Source of the DNA: Streptomyces flavidovirens DSM 40150
Lineage (GTDB): Bacteria > Actinomycetota > Actinomycetes > Streptomycetales > Streptomycetaceae
Direction: 5' to 3'
Assembly (NCBI RefSeq): GCF_000429085.1
Contig: NZ_AUBE01000034.1
Span: 1-56,216, forward strand
DNA length: 56,216 bases
Below the pieces are notes generated by a model, which saw only the letters and a program-made list of their open reading frames with translations, searched no databases and had not been told where the DNA came from. Positions 32,002-39,421 of the stretch are shown piece by piece. The first letter of the stretch is position 1; each line of letters begins with the position of its first letter. Made by a program: the position numbers and the translations under genes.

Positions 32002-33075
32002 CTACTTGGCGTAGTCGCCCGTAAGCGTCGCGCCGGTGGCGTGGTCGCCGCGCTCGGTGATCTCTCCCGCGACCCAGGCGTCCACACCGCGGTCGGCGAG
32101 GGTCTCCAGGGCCACGTTCACCGACTCCTCCGGAACGACGGCCATCATGCCGACGCCCATGTTGAGGGTCTTCTCCAGTTCGAGCCGCTCGACCTGACCG
32201 GCCTTGCCGACCAGGTCGAAGACCGCGCCGGGGGTCCAGGTGGCGCGGTCGACCATGGCGTGCAGGCCGTCCGGGATCACACGGGCCAGGTTGTTCGCAA
32301 GACCGCCGCCCGTGATGTGGCTGAAAGCGTGCACCTCGGCGGTGCGGGTGAGGGCCAGGCAGTCCAGCGAATAGATCTTGGTGGGTTCGAGCAGCTCCTC
32401 GCCGAGGGTGCGGCCGAACTCCTCGACCTCGCGGTCCAGCGACCAGCCGGCGCGGTCGAAGACCACATGCCGGACGAGTGAGTACCCGTTCGAGTGAAGA
32501 CCGGAGGACGCCATGGCGATCACCGCGTCACCCTTACGGATACGGTCCGCACCCAGCAGCCGGTCGTACTCCACCACGCCCGTACCGGCGCCGGCGACGT
32601 CGAAGTCGTCCTCGCCCAGCAGGCCCGGATGCTCGGCCGTCTCGCCGCCGACCAGGGCGCAGCCCGCGAGGACACAGCCCTCGGCGATGCCCTTGACGAT
32701 GGCCGCGACACGCTCGGGGTGCACCTTGCCGACACAGATGTAGTCGGTCATGAAGAGCGGCTCGGCGCCACAGACGACCAGGTCGTCGACGACCATGCCG
32801 ACGAGGTCGTGGCCGATCGTGTCGTACACGCCCATCTTGCGGGCGAGGTCGACCTTCGTGCCGACACCGTCGGTGGCGGAGGCGAGCAGCGGACGCTCGT
32901 AACGCTTGAGGGCGGAGGCGTCGAAGAGACCGGCGAAGCCGCCCAGGCCGCCAAGGCCCGCGACTTCAGCGCGCTGCGTCTTCTTCACCCACTGCTTCAT
33001 CAGCTCTACGGCGCGGTCGCCCGCTTCGATGTCGACGCCCGCGGACGCGTAGCTGGCACCAGTCGTCTCAGACAT
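32002..33075 (-). CDS. purM: Phosphoribosylformylglycinamidine cyclo-ligase
   Basis: 357 residues, ATG start. PurM landmarks: SYASAGVDIEAGDRAVELMK, a LASATDGVGTKVDLA active-site segment, HDLVGMVVDDLVVCGAEPLFMTDY, GGETAEHPG and the C-terminal HITGGGLANNLAR. Catalyses the ATP-dependent closure of FGAM to AIR, step 5 of purine synthesis. It lies 33 nt after purF and is probably co-transcribed with it. Confidence 0.97.
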   Translation of the reverse strand: MSETTGASYASAGVDIEAGDRAVELMKQWVKKTQRAEVAGLGGLGGFAGLFDASALKRYERPLLASATDGVGTKVDLARKMGVYDTIGHDLVGMVVDDLVVCGAEPLFMTDYICVGKVHPERVAAIVKGIAEGCVLAGCALVGGETAEHPGLLGEDDFDVAGAGTGVVEYDRLLGADRIRKGDAVIAMASSGLHSNGYSLVRHVVFDRAGWSLDREVEEFGRTLGEELLEPTKIYSLDCLALTRTAEVHAFSHITGGGLANNLARVIPDGLHAMVDRATWTPGAVFDLVGKAGQVERLELEKTLNMGVGMMAVVPEESVNVALETLADRGVDAWVAGEITERGDHATGATLTGDYAK

Positions 33076-33108
33076 TGCTGGGAACTTTCGTGTCGTGGAA
33101 CGGGGGCG

Positions 33109-34632
33109 TTACGGGCGACGGAGCGCCTCGGCCGCGGCGTTCGCCGGGCCGGCCGCGAGCTCGGTCTCCAGAAGCTGCTTACCGAGCAGCTCGGGGTCCG
33201 GAAGCTCCATCGGGTACTCGCCGTCGAAGCAGGCGCGGCACAGGTTCGCCTTGGGGATGGTGGTCGACTCGATCATCCCGTCGATGGAGATGTACGAGAG
33301 CGAGTCGGCGCCCAGGGAGGTGCCGATCTCTTCGATCGTCATGCCGTTGGCGATCAGCTCGGCGCGGGTCGCGAAGTCGATGCCGAAGAAGCAGGGCCAC
33401 TTCACCGGCGGGGAGGAGATCCGGATGTGGATCTCGGCGGCGCCGGCCTCACGGAGCATCTTGACCAGGGCGCGCTGGGTGTTGCCGCGGACGATCGAGT
33501 CGTCGACGACCACCAGGCGCTTGCCGCGGATGACTTCCTTGAGCGGGTTGAGCTTCAGGCGGATGCCGAGCTGGCGGATCGTCTGGGACGGCTGGATGAA
33601 GGTCCGGCCGACGTACGCGTTCTTGACCAGGCCCGAGCCGTACGGAATTCCGCTGGCTTCCGCGTAGCCGATGGCCGCGGGGGTGCCCGACTCGGGCGTG
33701 GCTATCACCAGGTCGGCTTCGACCGGGGCTTCCTTGGCCAGCTTGCGGCCCATCTCGACACGCGAGAGGTAGACGTTGCGGCCGGCGATGTCGGTGTCCG
33801 GGCGCGCCAGGTAGACGTACTCGAAGACGCAGCCCTTGGGCTTCGCTTCCGCGAATCGGGAGGTGCGCAGACCGTTCTCGTCGATGGCGAGCATCTCGCC
33901 CGGCTCGACCTCGCGGACGTACGCGGCGCCGCAGATGTCGAGGGCGGCGGACTCGGAGGCCACCACCCAGCCGCGCTCGAGACGGCCGAGGACCAGCGGG
34001 CGGATGCCCTGCGGGTCGCGGGCCGCGTAGAGCGTGCCCTCGTCCATGAAGACGAGGGAGAAGGCGCCCATGACGTCGGGGAGAACCTTTGCGGCGGCTT
34101 CCTCGATCGTGAGGGGCTTGCCGTCGTCGTCCGTCTGGCCGGCCAGCAGGGCGGTGACCAGGTCGGTGTCGTTGGTCGCGGCGACCTGGGTCGCGCGTCC
34201 GTTCTCCTTGGGGAGGGCGGCGACCATCTCGGCGAGCTGCGCCGTGTTGACCAGGTTGCCGTTGTGTCCCAGGGCGATCGAGCCGTGCGCTGTGGCACGG
34301 AACGTCGGCTGCGCGTTCTCCCACACCGAGGCTCCGGTGGTGGAGTAGCGGGCATGACCGACCGCGATGTGGCCCTGGAGGGAGCCGAGGGAAGTTTCGT
34401 CGAAGACCTGCGAGACCAGTCCCATGTCCTTGAAGACCAGGATCTGCGACCCGTTGCTCACTGCGATGCCCGCGGACTCCTGTCCACGGTGCTGCAGGGC
34501 ATACAGTCCGAAATAGGTGAGCTTGGCGACCTCTTCGCCGGGAGCCCAGACACCGAAGACGCCGCAAGCGTCCTGGGGGCCTTTCTCACCGGGGAGCAGG
34601 TCGTGGTTGAGTCGTCCATCACCACGAGGCAC
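33109..34632 (-). CDS. purF: Amidophosphoribosyltransferase
   Basis: 507 residues from the GTG at 34632. A 22-residue propeptide precedes Cys23 (DACGVFGVW), which must become the N-terminal nucleophile after processing. Ligands for a 4Fe-4S cluster are visible (KPKGCVFEY, PPVKWPCFFG, LCRACFDGEYP), so it is the Bacillus-type enzyme. The PRPP loop is VVVDDSIVRGNTQ. First step of purine synthesis: PRPP plus glutamine to phosphoribosylamine. The ribosome-binding site is weak (GGTGG). First gene of purF-purM. Confidence 0.96.
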   Translation of the reverse strand: MPRGDGRLNHDLLPGEKGPQDACGVFGVWAPGEEVAKLTYFGLYALQHRGQESAGIAVSNGSQILVFKDMGLVSQVFDETSLGSLQGHIAVGHARYSTTGASVWENAQPTFRATAHGSIALGHNGNLVNTAQLAEMVAALPKENGRATQVAATNDTDLVTALLAGQTDDDGKPLTIEEAAAKVLPDVMGAFSLVFMDEGTLYAARDPQGIRPLVLGRLERGWVVASESAALDICGAAYVREVEPGEMLAIDENGLRTSRFAEAKPKGCVFEYVYLARPDTDIAGRNVYLSRVEMGRKLAKEAPVEADLVIATPESGTPAAIGYAEASGIPYGSGLVKNAYVGRTFIQPSQTIRQLGIRLKLNPLKEVIRGKRLVVVDDSIVRGNTQRALVKMLREAGAAEIHIRISSPPVKWPCFFGIDFATRAELIANGMTIEEIGTSLGADSLSYISIDGMIESTTIPKANLCRACFDGEYPMELPDPELLGKQLLETELAAGPANAAAEALRRP

Positions 34633-34893
34633 ACCACCGAGTGTAGGCGAGATCGACCACTGGTCCGAATTGGGGACAGGGGCGGGCTCCGAATCGGGGG
34701 CGCATTGGGCGCAAGGGCCCGTAATCACGCGCATTCCGCTGTCTGGTGTGGTGCTTGGAGGGCTCGGAATGCGCCCTTTACATCGCTGCGCGTAGCCGAG
34801 TCGAGCGCACAGTGTTCGCGGTTTAACGTGCTCCGCGCTTGATCACGATGTCCTTCCCCCATGTTCTCGTTCTGCGGCGGAAGGAACCCCCAC

Positions 34894-36237
34894 ATGCAGT
34901 CGACCTCCCGAGTCCGTCTGTCGGCCCTCGCCTGCGGCGTCGTACTCGCCTCGACGGCGGCCCCGACCGCCCGCGCCGGCGAGGTGGCGCCCGCCGACCG
35001 GCGCACCGTGCAGGTCGTGATGGTGAACTTCAGCGACAGCGCGCTCGCCGACGCCGCGAAGCTGGAGTCGGCTCTGAAGTCCGCCTATTACGGGAAGAGC
35101 GGTTCCCTGGCCTCGTACTACAACGAGATCACGCGGGGCAGGATCACCTTCGGGCCCGCCGGTACGGACCAGGTGACCGGCCCGCTCACGCTCCCCGTGG
35201 CCGCCTCCTGCGACACCGGCCGCATCGCGGACGAGACGCAGAAGGCGCTGGCCGCGACGGGCATCGGGAAGGACACGTACGACCACGTCTCGATCGTCTT
35301 CCCGAACGAGAAGGCGAAGTGCGGCTTCGGCGGCCTCGGAACGGTGGGCGGCGGGAAGACCTGGATGCCGGACGAGCACTTCTCGGTCGACGCGCTGGTC
35401 CACGAGTTCGGCCACAATCTCGGCTACCACCATCAGATGCGGCTGCGCTGCCCGGACGGAGACCTGGGTGCCGGCTGCAAGGAGGACGGCAACAGTCACA
35501 AGTCGGTGATGGGCGGCGGCGGTTCGGCGGCCGGACTGACGGCGGCCGAGCTGATCCACAACAAGTGGCTCACAGGCGGTGAGCTCACCGACGTCACCAA
35601 GTCCGGCACGTACACGCTGCGTCCGCTGTACGGCGAGGGCACGGGCGTCCGCGCGCTGCGCATCCCGCTCGGCGGCCAGGACAAGATCATCGTCGAGATG
35701 CGGTCGAAGGCGGGTGCACTCGACGGCGCGCTCCAGGGCGTTCACGCCTACCGGGTCGCGAGGGGCGACTACACGAGGTCGGCGCTGATCGACCCGACCA
35801 CGGGCGAGGCGAAGGCGCCGGACGCGGACGCGGTCCGGGCCGGCAGGGAACTGACCGACACCGCGCGCAAGGTCACGGTGAAGGTCGTGTCCTCGGGCAA
35901 GACGCAGGCCACGGTCGCCGTCCGCCTGGGCAGCGTGGCGGCGGGGCCGGGGAGCCCGGCGCCGGCACCGGCGTCGGCGGGCCCGGCGGCGGGCGTCGCT
36001 GCGACGGGCCCAGTGTCGCCCGGCCCGGCCCCGGTGGCTGCCGCGAAGCCGGGCGGGACCGCCGTATCGGAGGCACCGGCACCGACCCCGGAATCCGGCG
36101 TACGTACCCACGTGGGCGACCAGCGCCTGGCCGCGACCGGCGGGGACTCTTCCACCGTGCCGCTGGCCCTCGGTGGCGCGGCGGCGCTCGCGCTGGGCGG
36201 CGCGGCGCTGTTCGCGCTGCGCCGCCGTCGCCCGTAA
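34894..36237 (+). CDS. Secreted metzincin-type protease with sortase (LAATG) anchor
   Basis: 447 residues from the ATG at 34894 (AAGGAA about 8 nt upstream; an ATG 33 nt earlier lacks a site). Signal peptide of about 28 residues ending ARA. The catalytic motif is HEFGHNLGYHH (170-180), the HExxHxxGxxH zinc site of metzincins, most like M11/gametolysin-type bacterial members. An Ala/Pro-rich linker (about 350-400) is followed by LAATG at 412-416, a hydrophobic helix and RRRRP: a class E sortase signal of the LAxTG type. Prediction: an active zinc protease attached to the cell wall. It is divergent from purF. Confidence 0.88.
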   Translation: MQSTSRVRLSALACGVVLASTAAPTARAGEVAPADRRTVQVVMVNFSDSALADAAKLESALKSAYYGKSGSLASYYNEITRGRITFGPAGTDQVTGPLTLPVAASCDTGRIADETQKALAATGIGKDTYDHVSIVFPNEKAKCGFGGLGTVGGGKTWMPDEHFSVDALVHEFGHNLGYHHQMRLRCPDGDLGAGCKEDGNSHKSVMGGGGSAAGLTAAELIHNKWLTGGELTDVTKSGTYTLRPLYGEGTGVRALRIPLGGQDKIIVEMRSKAGALDGALQGVHAYRVARGDYTRSALIDPTTGEAKAPDADAVRAGRELTDTARKVTVKVVSSGKTQATVAVRLGSVAAGPGSPAPAPASAGPAAGVAATGPVSPGPAPVAAAKPGGTAVSEAPAPTPESGVRTHVGDQRLAATGGDSSTVPLALGGAAALALGGAALFALRRRRP

Positions 36238-36303
36238 CCACTCGTCGTCCGTAACCGCTCTGCGCCCGTAACCGCTCGGCGGTACTCGCTCCGGACTAGC
36301 TGG

Positions 36304-37140
36304 CTACCTGGCGATCGCCACTGCGTCCAGTCCCTTGCCGCCCGCCGCGGTGAGGGACAGGGCGCGCTCACGGATCTCGTACGTCACCTTGCCGTCGAGG
36401 ATCTTCAGCAGGGCCCGCTCGGTGTCCATCACCGGGGGCGGGCACAGCTTCCGGGTGGTGGCGATCTTGGAGAAGGTGAGGGTGGAATCGGAGACCTTCG
36501 CCCGGCCCGAGACGTGGTTGCAGCCGAGGTTCCCGCCCACGGATCCGTCCTCGCCGAAGACCAGCTTCGCCTTGCCCGCGGCGTCCCCGGACACCGAGGT
36601 CGCGGTGTCGCCGTCCCGCAGCGACTCCACACGCCACTCGGTACCGAGGAGCTGCGCGTCCGGTTCGGGCTTCGTCTCGGACAGGGCGATGGTGTCGCCC
36701 CCGGCCGTGGTCAGCGTCAGCCTGTCGTCCGTGATCTTGGCCTTGAGCTCACCGGTGAAGGTCCGCTGCAGGTGCTGCTCGAACTTCGCGACGTTCTTCG
36801 GACAGCCGATCTCGGTGGTCCGACCGGGCCCCACCGTGATCGTGTCGCCCTTGACCGACACATCGGCACCGAAGTGGTTGCAGCCGGTGTTGCCCTTGGC
36901 CCGGCCCTTGTCGTCGATCCGTACCGTGGCCTTCTCGGGCGCCGGGATCTTCTTCCCGTCGACCGTCACACTGTCGACGGTCCAGTCGATGCCGGAGACC
37001 TGAACGTCCGGCTTTACGGTGCCGTCACCTCCGGCGGCCGAGCCCCCCGGCTCCGTGCCGCAGGCGGCCAGGGTCAGGAGGGCCAGGACGGTGAGGGCGC
37101 CGGTGAGGGGGCCGGAGATGCGGGTGCGCGACGTATCCAT
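36304..37140 (-). CDS. Lipoprotein with two META domains
   Basis: 278 residues from the ATG at 37140; lipobox LTLAAC places the acylated Cys at residue 27. Two META/HslJ-like domains follow, each with a GCNH motif (TGCNHFGAD, LGCNHVSG) and a second conserved Cys (IGCPKN, KLCPPP). These may form disulfides outside the cell (inference). An upstream GTG at 37194 with AGGGG overlaps the stop of the methyltransferase by 4 nt and would add 18 residues; this start is possible. META domains are linked to heat or novobiocin resistance in E. coli HslJ; the role here is unknown. Confidence 0.85.
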   Translation of the reverse strand: MDTSRTRISGPLTGALTVLALLTLAACGTEPGGSAAGGDGTVKPDVQVSGIDWTVDSVTVDGKKIPAPEKATVRIDDKGRAKGNTGCNHFGADVSVKGDTITVGPGRTTEIGCPKNVAKFEQHLQRTFTGELKAKITDDRLTLTTAGGDTIALSETKPEPDAQLLGTEWRVESLRDGDTATSVSGDAAGKAKLVFGEDGSVGGNLGCNHVSGRAKVSDSTLTFSKIATTRKLCPPPVMDTERALLKILDGKVTYEIRERALSLTAAGGKGLDAVAIAR

Positions 37141-37190
37141 GGCGATGGGACGGGGCGAGTGGGGTTTCTGGTTCCACCTGCCTGTTTCCG

Positions 37191-37982
37191 TCACTTGCCC
37201 CTGGTCCCGATGACGACGGTGGCGTACAGCTCGTCGCACGTGACGACCCGCGGGACCAGGCCGCCGCGGGCGACGGTTTCGACGGCCTGCGGTGCCTGCC
37301 GCTCACTCGTCTCGAACAGCAGGTGGCCGCCCGGTGCCAGCCACCGCGCCGCTTGTGCCGTCACCCGCCGCAGTACGTCGAGTCCGTCCGCCCCGCCGTC
37401 GAGTGCGACCCGCGCCTCGTGGATGCGGGCCTCCGGGGGCAGCAGCTCTATCTCGCCGGTCGGTACGTACGGCACATTGGCCAGCAGTACGTCGACCCGT
37501 CCCCGCAGCGTGGCGGCGGGCAGCGGCGCGTAGAGGTCGCCCTCGTAGACCTGCCCGCCGACGGCGGTGACGTTGCGCCGGGCGCACCGCACGGCGGCGG
37601 GGTCCACATCGGAGGCGTGCAGCTCCACACGCTCCAGGGACACGGCCAACGCCGCGCCGAGCGCGCCCGAGCCGCAGCAGAGGTCTACGACGACGGCCCG
37701 CGACGGGGCGAGGGCGACGGCCTGCTCGACGAGGAACTCGGTGCGCCGGCGAGGGACGAAGACGCCGGGGTCCACGGCGATGCGACGGCCTCGGAACTCG
37801 GCCCAGCCGAAGACGTGTTCGAGGGGCAGGCCGTCGATCCGGCGGTCCACCATGGCGCGGAGGTGGGCAGGGTCCCGCGCGGCGGAGAGGAGCAATTCCG
37901 CCTCGTCCTCGGCGAATACGCAGCCGGCGGCCCGAAGCCTGGTGACGATGACGGAAGGGGAGAGCGAGGTGGAGCGAGACAT
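37191..37982 (-). CDS. PrmC-related protein N5-glutamine methyltransferase
   Basis: 263 residues, ATG start with AAAGG 6 nt upstream. Rossmann methyltransferase with SAM loop VVDLCCGSGALG (99-110). The substrate motif is NVPY (169-172) rather than the classical NPPY of PrmC, which defines a separate PrmC-related family. PrmC methylates the GGQ glutamine of release factors; whether this paralogue does so is not known. The true prmC is normally elsewhere, beside prfA. It precedes the META lipoprotein gene. Confidence 0.85.
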   Translation of the reverse strand: MSRSTSLSPSVIVTRLRAAGCVFAEDEAELLLSAARDPAHLRAMVDRRIDGLPLEHVFGWAEFRGRRIAVDPGVFVPRRRTEFLVEQAVALAPSRAVVVDLCCGSGALGAALAVSLERVELHASDVDPAAVRCARRNVTAVGGQVYEGDLYAPLPAATLRGRVDVLLANVPYVPTGEIELLPPEARIHEARVALDGGADGLDVLRRVTAQAARWLAPGGHLLFETSERQAPQAVETVARGGLVPRVVTCDELYATVVIGTRGK

Positions 37983-38036
37983 GGGAAACCTTTCGGGACG
38001 CCGATGGGCGCTCCCTCGGTCCCCAGTTCCCGGTGC

Positions 38037-38096
38037 CTATGTCCGGTGGACCGCGCGGTCGTGAGAGGAGAGCACCCGACCTGATACAGCGGTAAT
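38037..38096 (-). other. Possible 19-codon leader ORF with consensus ribosome-binding site
   Basis: The minus strand carries AAGGAGGTGA, a perfect anti-16S match, 8 nt before ATT. From ATT the frame runs 19 codons to TAG. ATT is a rare start (used by infC). A GTG in the same frame overlaps the Shine-Dalgarno itself. It lies 55 nt upstream of the PrmC-like gene. Confidence 0.25.
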
Positions 38097-38163
38097 GGGG
38101 CTCACCTCCTTGGTGCGTACGTCCTGCGTGGGCGTCGGCAACACTACATGATCAACTAGCGGC

Positions 38164-38979
38164 CTAGCGGAGGATGGGCAACAACCCGGCCAGGCCGGCC
38201 CGTTCGCCGCTGGCGCTGACCTTCGCGTCGTCGACGGCCGTGTCCCAGTCCGTACGCCCCGTGGCGAGGCGGATCCAGGTGAGCGGGTTGGTCTCGACGA
38301 CGTTGGGCGGCGTGCCGCGGGTGTGGCGGGGGCCTTCCACGCACTGCACGACGGCGTACGGCGGGACGCGGACCTCGACCGAACCGCCGGGCGCCTTCAC
38401 GGCGAGGGCGTCGGCGAGGAGGCGGGTGCAGGCGGCGAGGGCCTGGCGGTCGTACGGGACGGCGAGGCCGGCCGCGCGGTTCAAGTCGTCGGTGTGGACG
38501 ACGAGTTCCACGGTGCGGGTGACGAGGTAGTCGTCCAGGCGCATGGCGCCGACGCGGGACGCGAGCAGCCGGTCGCCGGGGGCGGCGGGCAGCAGCTCGG
38601 CGAGCCGGGTGCGGGTCCGCTCGTACAGCGCGTCGAGGTCTGGCGCCGACTCGGCGATCGCCTTCGTGTCTTCGGAGATCCGCGCGGCGCGGGGGGCCGT
38701 TGCGAACGGCCAGTCCAGGAGGGTGACTTCCTGCTGGGGCGGGGCGGGCTGTTCGAGGCAGCGGATGACGGCGCCGACGGCCATGGCGACGTGCGCGGCC
38801 AGCTCGCGTACGGTCCAGTCCCCGAGGTGGGTGGGGAGCGCGAGCTGCGCGGGCGTGAGGTCGCGCACGGCGTCGTGCACGTGGCCGAACTGGGCCAGGA
38901 CCGCGGCGCGGGTCTTGGCGGCGTCGTAGCGGCGGGGGCGGGGGCGGGGGCGCGGGCCCTTCTGGGCAGCGGATGCCAT
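38164..38979 (-). CDS. Maleylpyruvate isomerase/mycothiol-dependent family enzyme
   Basis: 271 residues, ATG start with a G-rich site. Order: an Arg/Pro-rich N-terminal tail, a DinB-like four-helix metal-binding domain (LGDWTVRELAAHVAMAVG with the typical W-t-v-x-x-L-xx-H; TRTVELVVHTDDLNRA), then a sterol-carrier-like C-terminal domain (TWIRLATGRTDWDTA). Family enzymes use mycothiol, the actinobacterial thiol, for isomerisation or detoxification. The specific reaction is unknown. Confidence 0.88.
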   Translation of the reverse strand: MASAAQKGPRPRPRPRRYDAAKTRAAVLAQFGHVHDAVRDLTPAQLALPTHLGDWTVRELAAHVAMAVGAVIRCLEQPAPPQQEVTLLDWPFATAPRAARISEDTKAIAESAPDLDALYERTRTRLAELLPAAPGDRLLASRVGAMRLDDYLVTRTVELVVHTDDLNRAAGLAVPYDRQALAACTRLLADALAVKAPGGSVEVRVPPYAVVQCVEGPRHTRGTPPNVVETNPLTWIRLATGRTDWDTAVDDAKVSASGERAGLAGLLPILR

Positions 38980-39067
38980 GCCCCCGAGACTAGCCCCCGG
39001 CTATGACAACGGCCGCTTTCCGCGCGACCGCACCAAGCACGGGGCTCCGCCCCGGACCCCGCGGAGA

Positions 39068-39157
39068 TTCCCCTACCCGCCCCTTCCCGAAACCGGGGGC
39101 AAGCCCCCAGCCCCCCGGACGCCCTACGGGCGTGTCCTCAAACGCCGGACGGGCTGG
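39068..39157. repeat. Dispersed intergenic repeat, copy 4
   Basis: CCCGCCCCTTCCCGAAACCGGGGG, a GGGGGCAAGCCCCC hairpin, then TGTCCTCAAACGCCGGACGGGCTGG, as in copies 1 and 2. Confidence 0.75.
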
Positions 39158-39268
39158 ATGTGCCACAGCGAGCTGGATACGCCGGCAAGCTGGTCCTTCC
39201 GGGGAAGCCGGATCTGCCGCCCGGCGGCCACGTCCCCGCTCAGCGGCACGATGAGCCCGTACCCCACC

Positions 39269-39363
39269 CCATCCAGCCCGTCCGACGCCTGAGGACCAGG
39301 ATCTGGGGCAGCACCCCCCGCAGCGAAGCCGCACATGTCACAGCCGGGAAGGGGCGGGGTGGG
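39269..39363. repeat. Dispersed intergenic repeat, copy 5 (inverted, diverged)
   Basis: CCAGCCCGTCCGACGCCTGAGGAC at the left and GGGAAGGGGCGGGGTGGGGA at the right; inverted relative to copy 4, with about 110 bp between. Confidence 0.65.
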
Positions 39364-39367
39364 GAAC

Positions 39368-39407
39368 AAAAAACCTCGGCCCCGGCCATTAGCTGGCCGG
39401 GGCCGAA
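39368..39407 (-). terminator. Intrinsic terminator of purS-purQ-purL
   Basis: A 13-bp stem TCGGCCCCGGCCA with a 5-nt loop, followed on the minus strand by TTTTTT; 15 nt past the purL stop. Confidence 0.92.
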
Positions 39408-39421
39408 GTGTTGGTCCGGGG

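Larger units (their letters stand above)
38980..39421. other. Intergenic region with two dispersed repeat copies
   Basis: 440 bp between the mycothiol-enzyme gene and purL. It holds repeat copies 4 and 5 in opposite orientation and the purL terminator; no gene. Confidence 0.7.
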
